From Siphonodentalium dalli (taxonomy: Eukaryota; Mollusca; Scaphopoda; Gadilida; Siphonodentaliidae): a stretch of 64,000 bases of DNA. Positions 44,427 through 57,175 of this stretch are shown here, one piece after another; the stretch's first letter is position 1; the number at the start of each line of letters is the position of its first letter. The notes under the pieces were generated by a model. That model searched no databases and was not told where the DNA came from. It saw nothing but the letters and a program-made list of their open reading frames with translations. The stretch lies in NCBI GenBank assembly GCA_032622095.1, contig CP136064.1:139765954-139829953 (forward strand). Direction: 5' to 3'. Both the position numbers and the translations under genes were made by a program.

Positions 44427-47400
44427 CTAGCAGGATTACCCGGCGTTGCCCAGGTTAATGCGATGAGAAACCCTCTGTATGCTGTGGATATTTGTTGGGG
44501 ATAGAGAATGCTCTTGCTTAAAAGTGTAATACTTTTTCTCATAATTTGTATATTCAAATAGCATCATAAAACAAGATTATTACAGTCATGGGATATAAGT
44601 AGTGGCTCACCTTGTCAATTGTCATTCTGTTTGTCGCGATTAATCTGTTCCAACAATAATGAAGTATGTATTTATTTACAACTGCGTATATATTAGACGT
44701 AATAATATGATACATGAACATCATAAACACATTAATTCGATAAAAGATTATAATTGGGTTTTAAATATTGAGATGTGTCAATCAATTTAGTGGGTTGGAC
44801 TAAGTTCTCGAGGACACCTGGCTATCTCCATGAAGTTACAGATGTTTCAAAGAAATTTCCAGGTGCTCCTCTGTTCATGGTGCTATATGGCTAAATATTT
44901 CTCAGTTTAAACAAAATGTTGATGCGCAAAAATATTAGCTACATGTGCCAGGCACAGAGCGAGATTTTGAGTTGTTTATGTCAGTCGAGGAGTCTATTAT
45001 AAAACCCTTGTCAGATATGCAGTATTGGGAGGATCCTGAAAAAGTCTTATGCTACTAACTGCATTTTCTTGTATATCAGAAGAAACTATATTTGACTGCA
45101 CACTGTGACCATTATTTTTGAACAGGCCTTCGATATCTCTTGACAAATTGTAACTTTTTTGTGGAAACTGTATTGAATGGAACAGACTCAATTTTGTTAT
45201 AATATATATGCAATCCTCTGACGGTTCGGGGTCTCTCAGTTTGCACGAATATATGTATCTCTTCAATAGAATGATAAATATACGTTTAATGCTTGTTCTA
45301 TGTATCTCTTTTTGCTAGCTCATTTTGTGAATGCCCTGATTGCTATTCCCATATACATATGACAGTTAAGAAGATATCATTGTTCAAGTGACTTAAATGG
45401 GTCATCATATGTCGGGATTGTGAAATGTGAACGTCCAAACCTACTTAAAATGATATGGAGATGGCCTGGGTGACTGTATATAACTTATATGTGGATAAAG
45501 GCGAATAGCAATCTTATCAATGGTAGTGCATATCCGCTCGCCATCCGCGACTCAAACGACACCAAATGTGATTTAATTCATGGTATATCATTAGAGAAAA
45601 ACGTGTATGAATTCGGTGGAAATTGGTGCCAAATAAATTTGTACCAGCGTTTGCCTCTTTTGACATATTTAAACCACTCCCATTAGACTCATGGGTGCAT
45701 GATATACTGGCGATGATTATATATATGTTTGGTGGTAATCAGCAACTAAACAAATTGTGAGAATAGTAAGAGTAATTTGACGTCTTTAAATCACACGATG
45801 ATATTCCTCGTATCATAGAGAAGAATAATATATTAATTTGGTGGAAATCTGGGCTAAAAATAGTTTATTAAATCAATTGTTGATGCAACGTTGACTCGAA
45901 CCACGCCATATTGCGAAGGTGATTATGTATTCGTTTGGTGGAAATCGGCGACAAAACTATTTCACGATATATTTTTAATTTTGCCGACCTCCCCCTTTTC
46001 TTCCACTGACACCTACAGCGTCATTTTAGAAAATTTTACCAGCACCGTTATCTTCCTTGTAATTAGTTACCCCTCTTAGAACGCATTGGTGCCATCTCGA
46101 TTGTACCGCGTGAAGTTATATATAGAACGCACACAGACAGACAGACATCACTATTTGATTTCTTGTATCATTTGAGAAGAACGTGTCTGGATTTGATGGT
46201 AATTAGTACTAAAAACATTCTGTATCAGTCTTGGTGACCCTCCCGTCCCTATTTCAGTCTCAAGCTGCACACACTAAGACTCATTAGAGATTAGAGATGC
46301 ATATATATGAAATTGGTGAAAATTGGCGAGTATACAAATTCGTATCAAATTTAAGGTCCTCATATCTCTCACCCATAGGGCACAAATTTGGTGTATCTAA
46401 ACGACACGATAAGATTCCTTATATCACAGAGAAGAATATGTATCAATCTGGTGGAAATCGGCACTTAACATATAGATATAATTTGTTGTGTCCCTCTCAT
46501 CTCTATACACCACTGACTCGAATGGCCCATCGTATGACATCCTTAAACCAGAGGATTATACTCCTGATATCATGGTGATGATTGTTTATAAGTTTGGTGA
46601 TAATCGGCGACTAAACACCCCATCTCTCAAACAAACAGCACCACTATGGCGTCTTTAAATCACACGATTAGATTCCTCGTATCTTGGATAAGAACGTGTA
46701 TCAATTTGGTGGAAATTGGCGCAAAAATATTGTGCATCAATTTTTGTGCCCCTGTCCCTTTCAATGCAACTCTGACTCGAATGAAGCCACATTTGACAGA
46801 TATAAGCAACACCATTAGTCTCCTCATACCATGGGGATGATTTTGTATAAGAGTGGTGGCAATCGGCGACTAAACCAATTATTGTCAAATTTAGTGCCCA
46901 CCCCTCCCAATCTCTCAACCAAAAGACAAAAATTTGGCGTTGTTAAAGCGCACAATTTGATTCCTTGTATAATGAAGAAGAATATATATCAATTTGGTGG
47001 AGATCGGCGCTAAAATTAGTTTTTCAATTTTGGTGCCCCTCTCCTCTTCCGTGCATCCCTGACTCGAATGACGCCACTTATAAACCACACCGTTGGTTTT
47101 TTTCATATCATGGGTTTGGCGTTGTTAAATCGCACAATCAGATTCCTTATATCACGAAGAAGAATATATATAAATTTGGTGGAGATCGGCGCTAAAATTA
47201 GTTTTTCAATTTTGGTGCCCCTCTCCCCTTCCGTGCATCCCTGACTCGAATGACGCCACTTATAAACCACACCGTTGGTTTTTTTCATATCATGGGTTTG
47301 GCGTTGTTAAAGCGCACAATTTGATTCCTTGTATAATGAAGAAGAATATATATCAATTTGGTGGAGATCGGCGCTAAAATTAGATTTTCAATTTTGGTGC

Positions 47401-47850
47401 CCCTCTCCCTTTCCGTGCACCCCTGACTCAAACGACGCCACTTTTAAACCACACCATTGGTTTTTTCATATCATGGGGATGATTATATATAAGTTTGGTG
47501 GAAATCGGTGACAGAAAAAAATAATCTGCCCCTCCCCTTTCCGGGCACCCCTGACGCGAACGGCACGACTTTTGCCATATTTAAACCACACCATTAGATT
47601 CCTCATATCATGGGGATTATTATATATAAGTTTGGTGGCAATCGGCAACATTTTTTTTCTGCCCCTCCCCCTCTTCTGCCCCTGACAACAACGGCGTCAC
47701 TTTATAAAATTCTAACCCCGACCATTATCTTTCTCGTAAAAAGCTACTCCTAGTAGACCCCTTTGGCATCATCTAGATGGTCCCCTGTGAATTTCTATAG
47801 AACACAGACAGACAGACAGACATACATTCGCAAATATAGATATAGATATT
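44427..47850 (+). repeat. Large CTAG-headed repeat element, copy 2
   Basis: The duplicate of 31619-34465. It is longer because it holds three 182-bp tandem units (gatcggcgctaaaatta at about 47002, 47184 and 47367) instead of two. It also has an additional module at about 46575-46960. The ACAG tail at about 47806-47822 is shorter than in copy 1. Confidence 0.75.
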
Positions 47851-49245
47851 AGCGCCAAAGGTTGTTTGTTTGATAAATAACAACAATAATGGTCAGTTTG
47901 TCAGATTTTGTTGACATTTTCATCATACTAGTGTTGTTATCAAAATTATGCCATTGACATTTCTGTACCAAAAATATAGATGCCTTTTCTTAAGTAAACA
48001 ATATTTGAAGGGATATGGAAATTATTTTATTATTTTTGAAATGCAATTTATTACCTATACAAATCGTAATAGTATATGCTTTATTGTTAACCGGACGCTT
48101 GGTCTTTCAAGCTTTCCCGCATGTCAAGATTCGACGAGAGTCTGATATGCATGGCACAATAGTTATTATTATTATTAGTCACTTATGTGGAGTATATTCG
48201 TATTGCTGTGGATTTTCTGGAAAGTAAATCAGTAGTATTTGATGAATTCGACGTCCACCTGCCCCATGAAATGTTCACAAGTCGAAAACTATGACCAAAA
48301 ACCGGAACATCTGTTCCATATTTTGGCATAAAAGCAACACATTTCTAGTGATTAACAGATTAACTGAAACGGCACTTGGCCTATATTTTTGTTTGCCTGT
48401 TTATAATCGGCATCGGGGAAAAAATCATGCAGTTCCGATGGTGGTACGTTGCGATTATTTCCGTTTTTTTCAGTTTCCAGTAAAGTGAGAAATCGATAAA
48501 TCAACGTTCAAATAAACAGTTGTGTTAATGTCTTCTATGGTAAGTAATGGTAAGTATGGTCAGCCTATTATATTTAAAAGAATATATGGTCGTTAATACG
48601 GTGAATATGTGTTAAAACGTACATTGGAAGACTTAATTGGAGTAAAATTGTAAATTACATAATTGGCAATAGACCGGCCGACACATTATTTAAACGGAAA
48701 ACCAAAACCTGCCTTTAATAACGACAAATTATGTTGAAGAATCGAACCCGTATACACATATGCATTTTCGTAGCTGTATCATTCTCAATTATCAAAGCGA
48801 AGCTAGTTTTATATGCATTGAATATGAGACCACGTGGCGGCGAATATATTCACATCCGGTAATAAATTGAGTACCCGTCTATTCAGCGATATTCTGCTAA
48901 GCAGTATGTTATGGCGCTCCAGTATTCATTATATAGCCCAACTGTTATAAGCTGCCTTTAGCTGGTGTATTCTTGCCTCTAAGATTATTGAGATATAAGG
49001 TCATACGTAATGACATTAAATTGCATGGAAACATAGTAATTGTATGGGCTGCGTCACGTGAATATCTATTGAGAAATAACGTCATAATGTAATGACATTA
49101 AATCTCAGGGAAACCCGCGAAAACCAATAAAAATCACATTTATTGTCTTAATGTTTTAAGTTATTTCCTTCATAAAAAGACTTCTTGATAAAAAAAACAC
49201 TCTCAATAATTTAGAATATACAATTAACTTTTAAAATAACAAAAA
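47851..49245. other. Spacer in copy 2, with LINE-C empty site
   Basis: Duplicate of 34466-35386 joined directly to 38564 onward. It contains the unoccupied LINE-C target at about 48709-48722. No gene recognised. Confidence 0.55.
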
Positions 49246-49340
49246 CCTTCGGAATAGCGAACCTTCGGAATAGTGAACCTTCAGAATATCGAACCTTCGT
49301 AATAGTGAACCTTCGGAATAGTGAAACTTCGGAATAGAGA
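49246..49340 (+). repeat. 16-bp minisatellite
   Basis: Six imperfect copies of ccttcggaatagtgaa in tandem. The corresponding site in copy 1 (39095-39143) has about three copies and then a deletion that ends in a ggggaggatatgcaaa block shared by both. Confidence 0.78.
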
Positions 49341-49839
49341 CATGTCCCGAATATGGCCTATCACTAAAGTATCACAACATTTGACGGCATTACCACCCGA
49401 TTTTAGAGTTATCCATCTACATCCACAGTTTTTTCCGAGACCCTCCGTTTGACTATGTGTGTCTGTGATACATATTATTACACCTCGTGAAATAACGAAC
49501 TTCAAAAATCGGTATCTGATCACTCTGAGCTTTGATGGATGTGTTCCTAGACACGAATAAAGCATTTTTACCCCCGAAGCCAAGAAATAGTTATTTAGGA
49601 GTATCTGATTGGATTGAGAACCTTTAACTTACATTATACGTGGGGGAGGGGGAGGATATGCAAACCGATGTATATAGCTGTGTTTCAGGTTAGTCTTTTC
49701 GCGGTTTGTAAGCTTAAACTGTTTTCTATGGCATGTAACCAGAAGGGCGTTCATATACTTTACAAATGTCATAAAAACCAAAATTTTCCAGATATTTCCA
49801 AATGCATAGCATATATTAAATATAGAGGATCTACAAAGA

Positions 49840-49949
49840 GTCCCCACCTTATAGCGGGATTTACAAAAAGACTCCAGTAAATTAGGTCTGGGCGAGGTCC
49901 GGACCTAATATACTGGACGAGTCTTGAAATTCCGCTATAAATTAGGGAC
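49840..49949. repeat. Small fold-back element, copy 2
   Basis: The duplicate of 39350-39458 with one extra A in the right arm. Both lie in the same position of the tandem duplication. Confidence 0.8.
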
Positions 49950-52021
49950 AAGTTTATTTTATTTATTACATGATCCAAAACATCCTTAAATCAACACATG
50001 GGATGAAACTAACATAACCTTAATGACGGTTTGTGTAAATTGCCCGCGTAAGTAAATAGTCCCAGACAAATAGAGGCTCTTTTGATGTATTTCGTGGCGT
50101 ATAGTTAATGGCATACCTTTTCAAACTCTTCATTCTTTATAGTTTGTTGGAACAATATTGGAAGCCATATTATTTTGAGACGTAGCGCACGGAATGTAAA
50201 CACAACAAACTGGAAGTCAAAGGTTACTTGGCATTATTTCCTGTTATTAAACAAACGTTTAATATCACAATTTATAGAATGGGTTTATTGGGCCTAAAAC
50301 AAAAGACGTTTGTTTCCGATAACGAGCTGGGGGAAATAGGGACGGTTAGTCGGGGAGCCAATAAGGTCCACCTGCACCCCCCCCCCCGATGAAGTACCCA
50401 CACACGCACCTGCACCCCCCCCCCCGATGATTACAAATAATCTTATTTTTATTGTTCCCTATGGTATCCAGATAAAGAATCCGGATTTCACCGAAAAATA
50501 AAGGTGGCCCTACTAGGTGCTAGAGCCATTTGAATCCAAGATGGCCGCCATTTCCTCTAATTCCGACCAGCTGTATTTAATCGTTGTAATAGATCGGTTG
50601 TTAGCAAAAGACACAGATAAAATGTATGCCATTTTGTTGGTATGATGTCCTTCTTCAAAATGACGGCAAATAATTTCGAAAAAAATTCAAAATGGCCGCC
50701 GAAAAATGACGTCATATGCACGAAAATTGTAAATTTAATTAATATTTCACCATATCTTCCATTTTTCTTCACATTAATCATTAGTAAATGTCAATGTTTT
50801 TGAAACAGTCATCAAGCGTGATATTATTGCGTCATTTTAAGACATTTGCCATTGACGACGGTTCCGTAATAGATACAGAAAGAGGATTTGAAAAAGAGGG
50901 GTGAAATTTTCGATTTTTTTTGCAAGACGATTTTGATAGTCATTTTAACGACAAACCACACAGGCTGTTAATAGAATGTCAACAGCTATGTGCTTTATTT
51001 TATTGTACGGATGTTTTACTTCAATGGGAATGAAATTGGTGTAGAAAATTTTCAAAATGGCCGCCGAAAATATGAAAAATGGTAAATATTGCCCCAGGGT
51101 GTCCTGCAATGGCTTACAAGTTGTGGTTGATATATAAAATTGGTTAATCTGTATACATTGAATACTAACAAGTCTGATGCACCATGGATCATTGTTACTA
51201 TTGTCACCGCTGACATCACCAGAAATATTGGATTTTTCACTCATAAACTTGACATAAATATCGACAAAAATTCACTTTTCAGGGTTGAACAATTTTTTTA
51301 AATAAAATGCAACTATCATTGGTATCAAAGGTATTTATTGTTTTGGTCTATCTTAAATGTGTTACACTATGGTGTGTATAGACCAAATTGCTCAAGATGG
51401 CTTCCAAAATGGCAACCAAATTTGTAAAAAGTTAATTTTTTACATATATCCCGAACATTATTATCTGCGTTATCCAACAAGGTAGCAAACTGTGACTCAC
51501 TTGTTTATTATACGTGTTATTTAATTAACTGACAACTACGTTCTATTCTGTTTGTCCCAGTTCCGTATGGGGCATGACAAATTCATTTTAAAGTTGCAGT
51601 ATGGAATTTTGCGGAGAACCTCTTTTGTGATTCTGGCCATATTATTGAAAGGAAATGGGCAGAACTTTGAGACGGAACTGAGATGAAGCATAATATGTGG
51701 CTATTCTGGCCCATTATGATAAAAAGTGATCAACTGGATAAAAGATGGATGCCAAGATGGCAGCCAGGGAGTTACTGTATGAGCATGGGTGATGTGAATA
51801 GGTATACAGGGAGTTGCTGTATGGTCATGAATGATGTGGATAGTTATAGCAACCACCCTGGTGGGTGTTTATACCTAAGGCGTGTGTGAATGATGACGTC
51901 ATATAATTTTTCTATATATATTTCTATACGATGGAACGATTTTCAGGAAAGAGTGTATGCTATTTAGCGAAATTGACACGTGACTTCCGATTAGCAACTG
52001 TTTAAAATTGCGGAATCGGCT

Positions 52022-53690
52022 GGTGCTGGTGCTGGTGCAGCATTAACCATTTCACGATGGGAGCTCTGCTGGGGCAGCATTAACCCTTTCATGACGGGGA
52101 GCTGAGCTGGAGCAGCATTAACCCTTCCATGGTGCAGCTTTAAATATTTGATGATGGGAGCTGCGTTGGTGCAGCATTAACTCTTTCATGACGGGAGCTG
52201 CGCTGGTGCAGCATTAATTATTTCATGAAGGGAGCTGCGTTGGTGCAGTATTAATGATTTGATGATGGGAGCCCGAGTTGGTGCAGCATTAACTATTTCA
52301 TGGCGGGAGCTGCGCTGGTGCAGCATTAATTATTTCATTACGGGATCTGAGTTGGTGCAGCATTAACCCATTCATGACGGGAGCTGCGTTGGTGCAGCAT
52401 TAACTCTTCCTTGACGGGAGCTGCGTTGGTGCAGCGTTAACACTTTCATGACGGGTGCTGCGTTGGTGCAGCATTAATTATTTCATGAAGGGAGCTGCGT
52501 TGGTGCAGTATTAATGATTTGATGATGGGAGCCCGAGTTGGTGCAGCATTAACTATTTCATGGCGGGAGCTGCGCTGGTGCAGCATTAATTATTTCATGA
52601 CGGGATCTGAGTTGGTGCAGCATTAACCCATTCATGACGGGAGCTGCGTTGGTGCATCATTAACTCTTCCTTGACGGGAGCTGCGTTGGTGCAGCGTTAA
52701 CACTTTCATGACGGGAGCTGCGTTGGTGCAGCATTAATTATTTGATGATGGGGGCTGCATTGGTGCAGCATTAACTCTTTCATGAAGGGAGCTGCGCTGG
52801 TGCAGTATTAATACATTGCATGACGGGAGCTACGTTGGTGCAGCGTTAATTATTTGATGATCCATGGGAGCTGCGTTGGTGCAGCATTAACTCTTTCATG
52901 ACGGGAGTTGTGTTAGTGCAGCATTAATTATTTGATTATGGGAGCTGCGTTGGTGCAGCATTAACTCTTTCATGATGGGAGCTGCGCTGGTGCAGCAATG
53001 ATTATTTCATGACGGGAGCTGCGTTGGTGCAGCATTAATTATTTGCTGATGGGAGCTGCGCTGTTGCAGCATTAATTATTTCATGACGGGAGCTGCGTTG
53101 ATGCGGCATTAGTTATTTGATGATGGGAGCTGCGTTGGTGCAGCATTAACCCTGTCATGATGGGAGCTGCGTTGGTGCAGCGTTAACCCTTTGGTGACGG
53201 GAGCTGTGCTGGTGCAGCATTAATTATTTCATGACGGGAGCTGCGTTGGGGCAGCATTAATTATTTCATGACGGGAGCTGCGTTGGGCAGCATTAATTAT
53301 TTCATGATGGGAGCTGTGCTGGTGCAGCATTAACCTTTTTATGATGGGAGCAGTGTTGGTGCAGTATTAACCCTTTCATGACAGGAGCTGCGCTGGTGCA
53401 GCATAAATTCTTTCATGATGGGATCTGTGCTGGTGCAGCATTAATTATTTAATGACGGGAGCTGCGTTGGTGCAGCATTACCTCACCCATGACGGGAGCT
53501 GCGCTGGTGCAGCATTAATCATTGCATGACGGGAGCTGCGTTGGTGCAGCATTAACTATTTTATGATGGGATCTGTGCTGGTGCAGCATTAACCCTTTCA
53601 TGACGGGTAGCTGTGCTGGTCCAGCATTAACCATTCCATGGTGGGAGCTGCATTGGTGCAGCATTAACCATTGGTGTTGATGATGAAAAG
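52022..53690 (+). repeat. 37-bp minisatellite
   Basis: About 44 tandem units of gggagctgcgttggtgcagc followed by attaattatttcatgac-like sequence. Units vary mostly at gcg/gtg, ttgg/ctgg and at the tail (tcatgac, tgatgat, tcatgaa). A seven-unit, 260-bp higher-order repeat is present twice in a row (about 52221-52480 and 52481-52740). It lies only in the left arm of the inverted repeat. Confidence 0.93.
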
Positions 53691-53699
53691 CAAATTCGG

Positions 53700-54806
53700 G
53701 ATATAGCATGTGTGGTTGCTCCACTACGTGTCACGTATGATTCATATTACAAGGAGTGACTATATGGTTATGAGTGGGGTGTCCATGGTGTGATGCATAT
53801 GAATATAAGGAGTGGCTGTATGGGTATGTGTGAGGTGAATCGGTATACATGTAGTGACTGTACGGTGTATTGTTGTGTGTGGCCGATGTGACCGTATGGG
53901 CATTACTGTGGTGTATATATATATAGCGAGAGTAGCTACATGGTCATCCGTGTGTTGTTTATGTATATATGGAGTGACTGTAAGGTCGTGGTGGGGTGTA
54001 TATGTGTACCGTGTGTGGCTGTATTGTGACATGTGGGTGTATATGTATATGTGTGCTGTCTGTATGATCATGGATGGAGAGCGTAGATAAATAGGGAGTA
54101 ATTTTATAGTTATGTGTAATGTGTATAGGTGCACATGGTATGCCTGTACGGTCAATATTGAAGTTATATGCATACCTGGAATAAGCTGGATGGTCATTGA
54201 CGAGCGTGTGGCTATATAGGGAGTGCCCTTTTGGTAACGGGTGGGTCGTATATTTATATATGTTGTGGATGTATTATCATCGGTGGTGTATAGGGTGTAG
54301 ATCAATGGTCATGGATGGTGTGTATGAGTATACAGTGAGTTGCTGAATTGTCATGTGTGAGGTGTAGATGCAAGTATGAAACGTATGAGTGGTCGTGTGT
54401 GCGGTTATTGGTATATTTGGAAGGGTTCACCATTTGTGAGGTGTATATGTATATCTGGATTGACTCTATGGTCATGGGTATGGCGAATAGATATACATGT
54501 AGTGGCTGTATGGTCCATGGTGAGGTGAATAGGTATACAATGAATGACTGTATGATCGTGAATGTGGTGAATATGAATACATAGAATGACTATATCGTCA
54601 GGTGTATGAGTATACCTGGTGTTCATGCATGGTGACTCATGGCTGTATCGTCATTTGTGGCATGTACCGGTATAACCAAAGATGGCTGTATGGTCAGGTG
54701 TATGTGTATAGAGTGTGTGACTATATTGTCATTTATGTGGTGTTTATGTACTTACGAGGTCATGGGTGGGTTGTACATGTGTAATTTGGGTGGCTCTCGC
54801 TTTCCA
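53700..54806 (+). repeat. Degenerate repeat, left inner arm
   Basis: Loose repeats of about 40-50 bp built from gtatacatgtagtgactgta, tggtcatgggtg and aggtgtatatg-like phrases. Their reverse complements make up 54899-55715. Open frames on both strands are repeat artefacts. Confidence 0.75.
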
Positions 54807-54898
54807 CAATAACTCAAGGATATGTTAATCAATAGAGAGGTCATGTCAAAGAGTTATCCACCTTGATAGTGTTTGTGTACATGGGGGAACTTTAAACA

Positions 54899-55715
54899 TG
54901 AAAAGCGATAGCCACCCATTACCACACAGTCATTCCATATATACATAAACACCACAGACATAACACTATAGTGACCAACTGTATAAACGTACACCTGACC
55001 CATGACCACGGATGGCCATACAGCCATGAGTCACAATGCAGGCACATGACCCATAACCATAGTCACTCCTTGTATACCCATTCACCTCACCATTGGCCAT
55101 ACGGTCATCCCATGTATACATATTCTCCACACACACATGGTCCAATAGACATTCAATATATACATCAACACCTCAACAATGACCATAGAGTCACCCCGGG
55201 TATACATATCCACCTCACCAATGGTCATATAGCCACTCGCTTCATACACATACCCTCACCCATGGCACCTGGTATACTTCATCTGAGTTATGGCCATATA
55301 GTCACCCCGTGTGTACCTATTCAAAACATTAATACATGATCATGGTCAATCATTGTATATATATTCACCTCACCCTTGGCCATATCACTCCCTGTATCCC
55401 TATTTGTCACACCATAGCCGAATAGCCACTCACGATATACTAATACTCCCCATCCATGTCAGTATATTCACTCCATGTATGCATATGCACATCATCCATG
55501 GCCATATAGCCGCTCTTTATATACACACACCCCTCGCCCATGACCACATAGCAACACATGTGTATACCCGTATAACCTACAATAGACCATACCGCCACGA
55601 GTCACCAAGCAGGAACACCGGGTATACTCATACACCTGACACATGACCATTTAGTCACTCCCTGTATAGCTATTCATTACATTTATGATCATACAGTCAC
55701 TCATTGTATACATCC
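54899..55715 (-). repeat. Degenerate repeat, right inner arm
   Basis: The inverted counterpart of 53700-54806, with cattcacctcacc, ccatgaccatatagtcactc and cctgtatac phrases. The innermost pairing is gggtggctctcgctttcca (54788-54806) against tgaaaagcgatagccaccc (54899-54917). Confidence 0.75.
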
Positions 55716-57175
55716 ATGTACTCATCTCACCATTGACCATACAACAACTCCCTGTATACCTATTCACCTCACCTATGATCATATAGTAACTCCCTGGCTA
55801 CCACCTTGGCATCCACCCTGTATCCAGTTGATATGTTTTATCATAATGGACCAGAATAGCCACATATTATGTCCCATCCCAGTTCCGTTTCAAAGTTCTG
55901 CCCATTTCCTTTCAATAATATGGCAAGAATCACAAAAGAGGTTCTCCGCAAAATTCCATACTGCAACTTTAAAATGAATTTGTCATGCCCCATACGGAAC
56001 TGGGACAAACAGAATAGAACGTAGTTGTCAGTTAATTAACTAACACGTATAATAACCAAGTGAGTCACAATTTACTACCTTGTCGGATAACGCAGAGAAT
56101 AATGTTCGGGATATATGTAAAAAAAATACTTTTTACAAATTTGGTTGCCATTTTGGAAGCCATCTTGAGCAATTTGGTCTATAAACACCGTAATTTGAAA
56201 CATTTAAGATAGACCAAAACAATAAATACCTTTGATACCAATGATAGTTGCATTTTACTTTAAAAAATTGTTCAACCCTGAAAAGTTAATTTTTGCCGAT
56301 ATTTATGTCAAGTTTGTGAGAGAAAAATCCAATATTTCTGGTGATGTCAGTGGTGACAATAGTAACAATGATCCATGGTCCATCAGACATGTTAGTATTC
56401 AATGTATATAATATAGATTAACCAATTTTATATATCAACCACAACTTGTAAGCCATTGCAGGACACCCTGGGGCAATATTTACCATTTTTCATATTTTCG
56501 ACGGCCATTTTGGAAATTTTCTACACCAATTTCATTCCCATTGAACTAAAAAATCCGTGCAATAAAATAAAGCACATAGTTGTTGACATTCTATTAACAG
56601 CCTGTGTGGTTTGTCGTTAAAATGACTATCAAAATCGTCTTGCAAAAAAAATCGAAAATTTCACCCCTCTTTTTCAAATCCTCTTTCTATATCTATTGCG
56701 GAACCCTCGTCAATGGAAAATGTCTTAAAATGACGCAATAATATCACGCTTGATGACTGTTTCAAAATCATTGCCATTTACTAATGATTAATGTGAAGAA
56801 AAATGGAAGATATGGTGAAATATTAATTAAATTTACAATTTTCGTGCATATGAGGTCATTTTTCGGCGGCCATTTTAATTTTTTTTCGAAATTATTTGCC
56901 GTCATTTTGAAGAAGGACATCATACCAACAAAATGACATACATTTTGTCTGTGTCTTTTGCTAACAACCGATCTATTACAACGATTAAATACAGCTGGTC
57001 GGAATTAGAGGAAATGGCGGCCATCTTGGATTCAAATGGCTCTAGCACCTAGTAGGGCCACCTTTATTTTTCGGTGAAATCCGGATTCTTTATCTGGATA
57101 CCATAGGGAACAATAAAAATAAGATTATTTGTAATCATCGGGGGGGGGGTGCAGATGTGTGTGTGGGTACTTCAT

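Larger units (their letters stand above)
40199..50540 (+). repeat. Tandem segmental duplication, copy 2
   Basis: The second copy starts directly after gatggccaccat at about 40198. It follows copy 1 until aagatggccgccat at about 50537, where sequence unique to the palindrome arm takes over. Parallel open frames in the two copies (minus strand 30398-30745 with 43206-43553, and 32191-32460 with 44997-45266) differ by only one to a few residues. They have no recognisable domain, so I attribute their survival to recent duplication rather than selection. Confidence 0.92.
50389..57175. repeat. Giant inverted repeat / fold-back element (6.8 kb)
   Basis: The left end atgaagtacccacacac (50389) has its complement at the right end (57159-57175). 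The outer arms 50389 to about 51845 and about 55715 to 57175 match at high identity. The pairing resumes inward between degenerate repeats at about 53700-54806 (left) and 54899-55715 (right), closing on a loop of about 92 bp (54807-54898). The left arm also carries a 37-bp minisatellite (about 52022-53690) with no counterpart on the right. No transposase was found. Phrases like aaaatggccgcc recur in the arms. Confidence 0.88.

Noticed and set aside
53760-54305. 181-codon minus-strand frame rich in T, Y, H and I
   Set aside because: It reads through degenerate minisatellite-like repeats of the palindrome and is low in complexity.
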